Source of the DNA: Kitasatospora aureofaciens
GTDB taxonomy: Bacteria > Actinomycetota > Actinomycetes > Streptomycetales > Streptomycetaceae
Length of the DNA stretch: 64,000 nucleotides
Assembly: GCF_019192735.1 (NCBI RefSeq)
Contig: NZ_JAHTKP010000016.1
Span: 62,001 to 126,000, forward strand
Direction of reading: 5' to 3'
The notes under the pieces were generated by a model, which saw only the letters and a program-made list of their open reading frames with translations, did not search any database and was not told where the DNA came from. The position numbers were made by a program, and so were the translations under genes. This document shows, one piece after another, positions 57,498 to 64,000 of this stretch (position 1 is the stretch's first letter; each line of letters begins with the position of its first letter).

Positions 57498-59285
57498 ATG
57501 TCCGCTGCGGACACCGTCCCCGCCCTGATCGCCCGGCACGCCGAGGAGCGCCCGCAGGCGCTCGCCGTGACCGACGGCACCACCGTCCTGACCTATCGCG
57601 AACTCGCCGACGCCACAGAGCGGTTGGCTACCGTGCTGACCGCCCGCGGGATCGGCCCGGGCAGTGCCGTCGGCCTGCTCTGCGCCCGCTCGACCCGCCT
57701 GGTCGTCGCCCAGCTCGCCGTCTGGCGCGCGGGCGGCCACGTCGTACCGCTCGACCCGGCCTACCCGCGTCCGCGCATCGCCGAGATGACCGAGGACGCC
57801 GGCGTCCGGCTCACCCTCGGTGACAAGGCCCTGCTCGCCGAGGCCGGCCTGCCGGAGGAGCAGACCCTCGTCCTCGCCGAGCGCGGCGCCGACGACGACC
57901 TCGAAGACGTCGTAGCGGGCGCCGTCGGCGTCGGACCGGCCGCGACCGCCCTGGTGCTCTACACCTCCGGCTCCACCGGCCGCCCCAAGGGCGTCCGGAT
58001 CCCGCACGGCGCCATCGTCGACCTCACCACGGCCCCGGGCGGGATCACCCTCGGCCCCCGCGACCGCGTGCTGTTCCACTCCACCGTCACCTTCGACGCC
58101 TCCACGTTCGAGCTGTGGGCCCCGCTGGCGCGCGGAGCCGCGGTGGCCGTCTCACCCGCCGACCGGCCCACGGCCGAGGAACTCGCCGCCGACGTCGAGC
58201 GGTTCGGCGTCACCACGCTCGTCCTCACCACCGCCCTCTTCCATCACCTCGCCGCCCGCCAGTCCCGGATCTTCGGCGTCCTGCGCACCCTGATCGTCGG
58301 CGGCGAGGCGCTCTCGCCCGACCACGCCGGGGCCGTGCTGCGCGCCTTCCCGTGGCTGGAGCTCGTCAACGGCTACGGACCGACCGAGGGCACCACCTTC
58401 ACCTCCCTGCACCGCGTCGACCCGGCCGACTGCACCGGCCCGATCCCGATCGGCCGCCCGGCCGGCGGTGCCCGCACGCTCGTCCTGGACGAGCACCTCG
58501 CGCCCGTACGGCCCGGCACCGTCGGCGAGTTGTGGATCGCCGGTGCGCGGATCGCCGACGGCTACCTCAACCGGCCCGAGCTGACCGCGGAGCGCTTCCG
58601 CGAGGTCCCGGGCGTCGGGCGGGCCTACCGCAGCGGTGACCTCGCGCTCGAACGCCCGGACGGCGTCCTGGAGTTCCACGGTCGCGTCGACGACCAGGTC
58701 AAGGTGCGCGGCTTCCGGATCGAGCCCGGCGAGGTGGAGCACGCGCTGCTGCAGTTCCCCGAGATCGCCGAGGCGGCCGTGGTCGTCCGCCGGCCCGGCC
58801 TCGCCGACGCCGCCCTGACCGCCTGCGTCGTCCCCGCCGAGGGCACCCGCCCGCACGCCGACACCCTGCGCGCCCGGCTCGCCGAACGGCTGCCGGCCCA
58901 CCTGGTGCCCACCTCCTGGACCGTCCTGGCCGCCCTGCCGCTCACCACCAGCGGGAAGGTCGACCGCCGGGCGCTCGCCACGGACACCGACCCGGACGCC
59001 GGTCCGGCGGCCCGCGACGCGGAGTTGACGCCGATCCAGCAGGCCGTCGCCGACGCCTGGTCCCGCGCCCTCGGGCGCCCGGTGACCACCCCGGCCGCCG
59101 ACTTCCTCGCCGAGGGCGGCCACTCGCTGCTCGCCATGTGGGTCGTCGACGACCTCCGCGAGGATCTCGGCGTCGAGCTCTCGCTCGCCGACTTCCTCGG
59201 CCACCCCACCGTCGCGGCCCAGGCCGACCTGCTCGAACGGTCCCTGCGCGACGCGGACGCCCAGCCCCAGGGAGCCGCCCGATGA
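57498..59285 (+). CDS. NRPS A-T didomain, Val-type code
   Basis: A 595-aa protein. A3 VLYTSGSTGRPKGV, A4 VTFDASTFELWAPLARGAAV, A5 NGYGPTEGTTF, A7 YRSGDLA, A8 GRVDDQVKVRGFRIEPGEVE, A10 SGKVDRR. The carrier Ser is in AEGGHSLLA, residue 543. The code I read is DAFVIGGTFK, one position from the classic Val code DAFWIGGTFK, so Val or a close aliphatic amino acid is likely. It has a GGAAGGGAA ribosome site. Its stop overlaps the start of the terminal C-T-R protein (ATGA), so it is the likely donor for that condensation domain. Confidence 0.87.
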   Translation: MSAADTVPALIARHAEERPQALAVTDGTTVLTYRELADATERLATVLTARGIGPGSAVGLLCARSTRLVVAQLAVWRAGGHVVPLDPAYPRPRIAEMTEDAGVRLTLGDKALLAEAGLPEEQTLVLAERGADDDLEDVVAGAVGVGPAATALVLYTSGSTGRPKGVRIPHGAIVDLTTAPGGITLGPRDRVLFHSTVTFDASTFELWAPLARGAAVAVSPADRPTAEELAADVERFGVTTLVLTTALFHHLAARQSRIFGVLRTLIVGGEALSPDHAGAVLRAFPWLELVNGYGPTEGTTFTSLHRVDPADCTGPIPIGRPAGGARTLVLDEHLAPVRPGTVGELWIAGARIADGYLNRPELTAERFREVPGVGRAYRSGDLALERPDGVLEFHGRVDDQVKVRGFRIEPGEVEHALLQFPEIAEAAVVVRRPGLADAALTACVVPAEGTRPHADTLRARLAERLPAHLVPTSWTVLAALPLTTSGKVDRRALATDTDPDAGPAARDAELTPIQQAVADAWSRALGRPVTTPAADFLAEGGHSLLAMWVVDDLREDLGVELSLADFLGHPTVAAQADLLERSLRDADAQPQGAAR

Positions 59286-62068
59286 CCACCGTCGACCAGG
59301 CCGACCTGCTGCTCCGCGCCCGGCGGCGCGCACGCCCTGCCGCTCCCACTCCTATGGCATCCACCGGCCCCGCCCCGCTGTCGCACGCCCAGCAGCGGAT
59401 GTGGCTGATGGACCACCTCGGCCAGGGCGGCGCCCTCTACAACGTCCCGCTCGCCACCCGGTTGCACGGTCCGCTCGACGCCGACGCCCTCGCCACCGCG
59501 CTCACCGCCCTCACCGAGCGGCACGCCGTCCTGCGCACCCACTACGGCCGGCGGGGCGACGAGCCCTACCAGGAGGCCGCCCCGGTCACCCCGGTGCCCC
59601 TCCCGGTCGTCGACGCCACCGCGTCGGACGCGCCCGCGCTGCTCGCCGCCGAGGCGGCCCGCCCGTTCGACCTCGCCACCGGCCCGGTCCTGCGTGCGCT
59701 GCTGCTCCGGCACGCCCCGGACGACCACACGTTCCTGTTGACGATCCATCACATTGCCGTGGACGGCGGGTCCCTGCCGATCCTCGGGGCCGACCTCGCC
59801 GCCCTCTACCGGGCTTCGCGCGACGGCATGCCCGCCCAACTCCCGCCGCCCGGAATGCCGTACGCCGACCACGCCCGCCGCGAGCGCGCCCGCGACGCCG
59901 AACTCACCGCCGCCGCCGACACCCGCGCCGCCCAACTGGCCGGTGCCCGCCCGCTCCCGCTGTTGCGTCCCGTCCCGCCCGGCGCCCGCGAGCGCCGCGC
60001 CGCCCTGCACAGCGCCCCGCTCGACCCCGGCACCCTCGACGGCCTGCGCCGCCTCGGCACCCGGCACGGCGCCACCCTGTTCGCCGTCGTCCTGGCGGCC
60101 GCCTTCGCGACCCTGCGCATCGCCTCCGGCGAGGCCGACCTCACCCTCGGCTGCGCCAGCGGCCACCGCGCCGGGCCCGAGCTGCGCCGGACGGTCGGCC
60201 TGAGCGTCAACACCCTCGCCGTCCGGGCGGACGTGGCAGGGGACTTGGCGTTCGCAGAGGTCCTGGCCCGGGTCAAGGCCGCCCTGCTGGACGCGCAGCA
60301 GCACCACGAGGTCCCGTTCGACCTGGTCCTCGAACGCCTCGGCGCCGACGCGCGCGGAGCGGACGGCAGCCCGCTGCTCGCCGTGAGCTGCGACGTCGTC
60401 CACCCGGCCGAACCCCTGGCGCTGCCCGGGCTGCGCGCGGAGAACGTCGAACTCGACCTCGGGCTGGCCAAGTTCGGCCTCGCCCTGCTGGTCGAGGACG
60501 GCCCAAAGCCGCGCTGTCTCGTCCAGCACGACCGGGACGCCCTCGACGAGCCGACGGCCGGCCGGCTGCTCACCGCGTTCGCCGAACTGCTCGCCGCCGG
60601 CGCCGCCGACGAGAACCGCCGCCTCGACGCACTTCCCGGCGAGCGGCTCACCGCGGCCGAACATCCCGCCGTGAGCGCTCTGTTGGCGGATCCCCGGGTC
60701 GTCGAGGCCACGGTCGCGCAGCCGGCGGACGGTCCGCTGCTCGCCTACGCCGTCGTGCGCGGCCCGGTCGCACCCAGTGGCGGCGAACTTCGGTCGGGCC
60801 TTCGCCGCGTCGTGCGTGCTGCCGAACTTCCGGTAGCCGTCGTCCTGTTGGACCGGCTGCCCCGCCACAAGGACGGCACCCCCGACCACACCCGCCTGCC
60901 CGGCGCGACGCGGCCGGGCACCGACGAACGCGGCCCGCTGGCGGCCGTCCGCGAGGCCTTCGGCGAACTGCTCGGCAGCATCCCGGCCACGGACGGCGAC
61001 TTCTTCCACCTCGGTGGCCACTCCCTGGTCGCCGTCCAACTCGCCGAACGCCTGCGCACCAGGACCGGCCTCCCGCTGACCGGCCTCGACATCCTCGAAC
61101 AGCGCACTCCCCGCGCTCTGGCCGCGCTCCTGGCCACCCGCGCCGACGAGCGCCGCACCGCCCTCGTCCGCACCGGCGCGCCGGTCAACCGCGCCCGCGC
61201 CGGCACCGTGCTGGTCACCGGCGCCACCGGAGGGGTCGGCGCGGCCGTCCTCCAGGAACTGATCGCCCTGGGCCGCCCGGTCCGGGCCCTGGTCCGCCCC
61301 GAATCGGCCCACCTGGCGGCCCTGAACGGCGTCGAGGTGGCCGAGGGCGACCTCGCCGACCTCGACAGCCTGCGCCGTGCCGTGGAGGGCGCCGACGCCG
61401 TCATCCACGCGGCCTGCACCTTCACCGAGCACGCCACCGACGTGGCTGCGATGCGGGCCCTCGTGGACGGCTGGCGCGGCGGCCCGTTCGTCTTCGTCAG
61501 CAGCATCGACGCCTACGGCCGCCCCGCCGGCGCCGACGTCCCCGAGGGCGCCCCGCCCGGCCCGTCGCTCAGCCCGTACGGCCAGGCCAAACTGGACTGC
61601 GAACGCATCCTCCTGGAAGCCGGCCGGGACCCCGCGAGCATCGTGCGCGCCCCGATCGTCTGGGGCCCGCACCAGCGCCTGCGCGACCAGCTCCGCTGGG
61701 GCTCCACCGGCGCGCTGTACCAGGCCGCGCTGGCCGGCCGGCCCATCACCCTTCCTGACGGCCCGGGTTGGACCGGCGCCTCCTGGGTGCACTCCGCCGC
61801 CCTCGCCCGGGCCCTCGCCGCCTGCACGGCCGAGCACCCGCCCGCCGCCGGGCGGATCGTCAACGCCGTGACGGGCCACGTCTCGTGGCCTGACTTCACC
61901 ACCGAACTCGTTCGCCTGCTCGGCTCCACCAGCACCATCGAGACCGGCCCCGAAGCCGACCAGGAGCTCCAACGTCCCTGGCAGTACCGGGCGGAGGCCC
62001 TCGCCGCACCCCTCCGCCCGGAGCCGGGGGAGGACTGGCGCAGCGTCCTCGCCGCGATGGTCGGCTGA
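59282..62068 (+). CDS. NRPS terminal protein: C, vestigial A, T, NAD(P)-binding reductase-like
   Basis: A 928-aa protein. The condensation domain (PLSHAQQRMWLMDHLGQGGALYN, HHIAVDG near residue 156) is intact. Residues about 460-545 look like only the C-terminal subdomain of an adenylation domain (HPAVSALLADPRVVEATVAQ, VVLLDRLPRHKDGTPDHTRL), without A3-A5, so it cannot activate an amino acid. The thiolation Ser is in HLGGHSLVAV, residue 581. From residue 643 an extended SDR domain follows (VLVTGATGGVGAAV, YGQAKLDCE with YxxxK). It resembles terminal reductases in position, but its motifs are also epimerase-like. Release as aldehyde or alcohol is inferred. Confidence 0.83.
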   Translation: MTTVDQADLLLRARRRARPAAPTPMASTGPAPLSHAQQRMWLMDHLGQGGALYNVPLATRLHGPLDADALATALTALTERHAVLRTHYGRRGDEPYQEAAPVTPVPLPVVDATASDAPALLAAEAARPFDLATGPVLRALLLRHAPDDHTFLLTIHHIAVDGGSLPILGADLAALYRASRDGMPAQLPPPGMPYADHARRERARDAELTAAADTRAAQLAGARPLPLLRPVPPGARERRAALHSAPLDPGTLDGLRRLGTRHGATLFAVVLAAAFATLRIASGEADLTLGCASGHRAGPELRRTVGLSVNTLAVRADVAGDLAFAEVLARVKAALLDAQQHHEVPFDLVLERLGADARGADGSPLLAVSCDVVHPAEPLALPGLRAENVELDLGLAKFGLALLVEDGPKPRCLVQHDRDALDEPTAGRLLTAFAELLAAGAADENRRLDALPGERLTAAEHPAVSALLADPRVVEATVAQPADGPLLAYAVVRGPVAPSGGELRSGLRRVVRAAELPVAVVLLDRLPRHKDGTPDHTRLPGATRPGTDERGPLAAVREAFGELLGSIPATDGDFFHLGGHSLVAVQLAERLRTRTGLPLTGLDILEQRTPRALAALLATRADERRTALVRTGAPVNRARAGTVLVTGATGGVGAAVLQELIALGRPVRALVRPESAHLAALNGVEVAEGDLADLDSLRRAVEGADAVIHAACTFTEHATDVAAMRALVDGWRGGPFVFVSSIDAYGRPAGADVPEGAPPGPSLSPYGQAKLDCERILLEAGRDPASIVRAPIVWGPHQRLRDQLRWGSTGALYQAALAGRPITLPDGPGWTGASWVHSAALARALAACTAEHPPAAGRIVNAVTGHVSWPDFTTELVRLLGSTSTIETGPEADQELQRPWQYRAEALAAPLRPEPGEDWRSVLAAMVG

Positions 62069-62078
62069 CCGGTTGAGA

Positions 62079-62113
62079 CCGAGGCCCCCGGCGGATCCCG
62101 CCGGGGGCCTCGG
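62079..62113. terminator. Bidirectional terminator after the peptide cluster
   Basis: Perfect 16-bp stem CCGAGGCCCCCGGCGG / CCGCCGGGGGCCTCGG with a 3-nt loop, between convergent genes. Confidence 0.92.
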
Positions 62114-62127
62114 TGCCTTCCGACCGA

Positions 62128-62898
62128 CTATTCGACGTACTTCCGCAAAACCTGCTGGTAGTCCGCGAATTCGGGCTCGGAGTGCAGCTTGTCGATGCCC
62201 TTCTTGAGGTAGACCATGCTCGGGCAGTTCGCCTTCGCGCTGCCCGCCACCCGCTCGTTGCCCAACTTCTTGCCCGTCCGGGCCTCGTACACGGTGACGT
62301 TGTACACGCCGCGGTAGAGCTTGAGGGAGTCCGACGTGAACTTGCAGTCGGTGATGAACTCGCCGTCGTCCGGCTCGTCCAGGCAGGCGATGAGCTGCAC
62401 GCGGTGCGGGTCGAGCTTGTTCCCGCTCCACTGCTCCGGCGTCCCGGAGGGCGGATAGACGGCGTGGGACGCGCCGGACTCCCAGATGCCGAACATCGCG
62501 ACCGGGTGCGGACCGGGTCCCGTGTGCTCGGCGGTCTGGGTGAAGTACTTCCGGGCGAGGGCGCCCCCGCAGCCGTCCTCCAGGTCCGAGATCCGGCTCA
62601 GCGCCTTGTCGCTGGCCTTCGGCTCGAAGACCACCCAGTAGACGCCGTACCCGACCACCCCCACCATCGCGAGGGCGACCACCCGCAGCACCAGCGTCCG
62701 CCGCCTCCGCTGCTCCGGCGTCACCGGCCGCCCGTCCCGCGGCCCGCGCTTCTTGGTGACCACGGCGTACACCAGGAACGCGATCGGCGAGACCGCCACG
62801 ACGGCGAACAGCACACCGATCGGCACATTGCCGCCCTGGAACCCGAACACCGAGAACAAGACTGCGAGAGCCATGAGCAGAACTGTCAACTTGGCCAT
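62128..62898 (-). CDS. Membrane protein with extracytoplasmic Cys domain
   Basis: A 256-aa protein with three hydrophobic segments near the N-terminus (LTVLLMALAVLFSVFGFQGG, GVLFAVVAVSPIAFLVYAVV, TLVLRVVALAMVGVVGYGVYWVVF). A domain of about 150 residues facing outward follows, with several Cys (DLEDGCGGALARKYF, LIACLDEPDDGEFITDCKF, KANCPSMVYLKKG). The Cys pattern suggests disulfides. The ATG at 62898 with GGAAGG upstream is chosen; the longer frame to 63006 has non-coding bias. It is not obviously part of the peptide cluster. Family unknown. Confidence 0.7.
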   Translation of the reverse strand: MAKLTVLLMALAVLFSVFGFQGGNVPIGVLFAVVAVSPIAFLVYAVVTKKRGPRDGRPVTPEQRRRRTLVLRVVALAMVGVVGYGVYWVVFEPKASDKALSRISDLEDGCGGALARKYFTQTAEHTGPGPHPVAMFGIWESGASHAVYPPSGTPEQWSGNKLDPHRVQLIACLDEPDDGEFITDCKFTSDSLKLYRGVYNVTVYEARTGKKLGNERVAGSAKANCPSMVYLKKGIDKLHSEPEFADYQQVLRKYVE

Positions 62899-63023
62899 GA
62901 ACAACGCCTTCCAACGGATCAAGAGCAGCCGTGAGACTACCGGCGGCGGGTGGGCACAGGGGTGGCCGTGTGCCGGACCGGGACAGGCTTGATGCAGACC
63001 TGTCACGGAAGGCGACCTGACCC

Positions 63024-63083
63024 CCCTTCAACATGCCAGTGCCCGCCCGGTGGTTTCCGGGCGGGCACTGGCATGTTGAAGGG
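63024..63083. terminator. Very long perfect hairpin
   Basis: A perfect 27-bp stem (left arm 63024-63050, right arm 63057-63083; starts CCCTTCAACATGCCAGTGCC) with the 6-nt loop TGGTTT. It ends the chitinase transcript. Confidence 0.92.
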
Positions 63084-63090
63084 CCTTCGG

Positions 63091-64000
63091 CTAACGGCCC
63101 TGGAGGGACTTGACGTTGTTGGCGAAGGTCCAGTCGCGGGAGCCGTCCCAGTTGAGGGACCAGGTCATGAGGCCCTTGAGGCGGTTGCCGGCACCGGAGC
63201 CGTAGGTGTTCCAGGCCTGGGCGACCTGGGACGGGTCCATGTAGCCGCCGCCGGCGCCGGGTTGGGCGGGGAGGCCGGGAACCTGCTGGTCGTAGGGGAT
63301 CTGGACCGTGGTGCCCTGGACGGTGAGGCCGTTGGCGAGGCAGTCGGTCTGCGCGGTGAAGCCCTGGACGGTGCCGGCCTGGTACGAGTCGCCGGAGCAG
63401 CCGTACATGCTGCCGTTGTAGTACTGCATGTTCAGCCACCACAGGCGGCCGTTGTCGACGTACTTCTTGATCACGGGCAGGTAGGCGCCCCAGATGGAGC
63501 CGTAGGTGACGCTGGCGCCGGTGACGTAGGCGGTCTCGGGGGCCATGGTGAGGCCGAAGCCGGGGGGCATGGCGGCGAGGATGCCGTCGATGATGCGGAT
63601 GAGGTTGGCCTGGGAGGGGGAGAGGCTGGTGATGCTGCCGCTGCCGACGAGGCCGGTCTCGATGTCGATGTCGATGCCGTCGAAGTTGTTGGCCCTGAGG
63701 ATCGGCACGATGGTGGCGACGAAGCGGTCGGCGACGTCGCTGTTGGAGAGGTCGATGCCGGCGGCGGCGCCGCCGATGGACATCAGGACGGTCAGGCCGC
63801 TCGCCTTGGCCTGGCAGACCTCGTCGGGGGTGGGGACCTTGACGCCGGTGTCCATGCCGTCCTGCCACAGCGCCGTGCCGTCGGAGAGGATGACGGGGAA
63901 GGCGGTGGTGACGACGTTGTAGCCGTTGCCGGTGATGCGGGAGTCGGTGAGCGGGATCCAGCCGAGCGGCGGGTGGACGCCGTTGGCGGCGCCGTCCCAG
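63091..64000 (-). CDS. GH18 chitinase, C-terminal catalytic part (cut by window edge)
   Basis: The frame enters from the right edge and ends at 63091; about 303 residues are visible. The catalytic barrel has the strand-3 motif VLMSIGGAAAG and the GH18 signature FDGIDIDIETGL, where the Glu of DxxDxDxE protonates the glycosidic bond. Later strands FGLTMAPETAYV, WWLNMQYYN and LKGLMTWSLNWDG with the barrel-end Trp match family 18 chitinases of the ChiC/ChiD kind. It should be secreted and cut chitin; the signal peptide and any binding domain lie beyond the window. The domain ends right after SLNWDGSRDWTFANNVKSLQ, normal for the family. Confidence 0.9.
   Translation of the reverse strand, partial: WDGAANGVHPPLGWIPLTDSRITGNGYNVVTTAFPVILSDGTALWQDGMDTGVKVPTPDEVCQAKASGLTVLMSIGGAAAGIDLSNSDVADRFVATIVPILRANNFDGIDIDIETGLVGSGSITSLSPSQANLIRIIDGILAAMPPGFGLTMAPETAYVTGASVTYGSIWGAYLPVIKKYVDNGRLWWLNMQYYNGSMYGCSGDSYQAGTVQGFTAQTDCLANGLTVQGTTVQIPYDQQVPGLPAQPGAGGGYMDPSQVAQAWNTYGSGAGNRLKGLMTWSLNWDGSRDWTFANNVKSLQGR

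Noticed and set aside
46416..62068. A siderophore assignment for the peptide cluster
   Set aside because: One A-domain code looks hydroxyornithine-like and the exporter is EntS-like, but there is no ornithine hydroxylase, formyltransferase, receptor or iron-box gene in view.
62899..63006. Longer N-terminus for the Cys-rich membrane protein
   Set aside because: The added 36 residues lack coding bias and the ATG at 62898 has a good ribosome site.
58625..63868. A very long open frame on the minus strand across the NRPS genes
   Set aside because: It is antisense to well-supported NRPS domains, rich in Gly/Arg/Pro, and matches no fold; long antisense frames are expected at this GC content.
1..64000. 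tRNA, rRNA or riboswitch genes
   Set aside because: No cloverleaf, rRNA stretch or recognisable riboswitch core was seen by eye; a covariance search could still find a small one.

Overview
This is high-GC actinobacterial DNA. The strong G/C third-position bias, GTG starts, 4-nt GTGA/ATGA overlaps, a TTA codon, a TipA-like regulator, a streptogrisin-type protease and a GH18 chitinase point to the family Streptomycetaceae (Streptomyces or Kitasatospora). I cannot narrow it further. The mix of accessory metabolism, IS scars and secreted enzymes suggests a chromosome arm. No rRNA, tRNA or CRISPR array was seen.

Layout. 1-8.1 kb: a cut membrane-protein gene, a YbaK-type deacylase, a coupled TipA-like regulator and glycosyltransferase, a TnpB transposase tail, a methyltransferase, an ABC-F protein and an ATP-grasp enzyme. 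8.1-23.4 kb: housekeeping-like and conserved genes (flavoprotein, two SDRs, a 25-aa bL37-like ribosomal protein, XRE-cupin regulator, signal peptidase I, zinc-ribbon protein, PLP gamma-lyase-type enzyme, SpoIIE phosphatase, S1 protease, TenA/PqqC-like protein) with a 187-bp MITE-like element. 23.5-28.1 kb: a lower-GC island with an atypical LuxR regulator, a mucin-like exported repeat protein and a coupled DUF5819-HTTM pair resembling the SdpA/SdpB maturation machinery; the DUF5819 gene carries a TTA codon. 28.1-31.6 kb: a rearranged strip with a chimeric SpoIIE gene, a small inversion, and an IS110-family remnant between two truncated genes. 31.7-38.3 kb: lipoprotein, ketopantoate reductase-like enzyme, and an ABC transporter with histidine kinase and a convergent response regulator. 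38.6-44.7 kb: a four-gene MoxR-vWA-beta-propeller (bpX) ternary system. 45-62 kb: secreted beta-propeller protein and a nonribosomal peptide cluster. 62.1-64 kb: a membrane protein and a GH18 chitinase cut by the window end.

The peptide cluster (46.4-62.1 kb, all + strand) has an acyl-CoA ligase, an MFS exporter, a free-standing condensation domain, a C-A-T protein, an acyl-CoA dehydrogenase, two A-T didomain proteins and a final protein with C, a relic of an A domain, T and a Rossmann reductase-like domain. There is no thioesterase and no MbtH-like gene. The layout suggests a short, possibly acylated peptide released reductively, with one residue perhaps desaturated while bound to a carrier. 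Between the C-A-T gene and the dehydrogenase lie two 77-bp tandem repeats. Each is a 26-codon micro-ORF joined to its neighbours by 4-nt stop/start overlaps, which is the oddest coding structure in the window. The DUF5819/HTTM/repeat-protein island and the bpX system are the other places to look for new biology.
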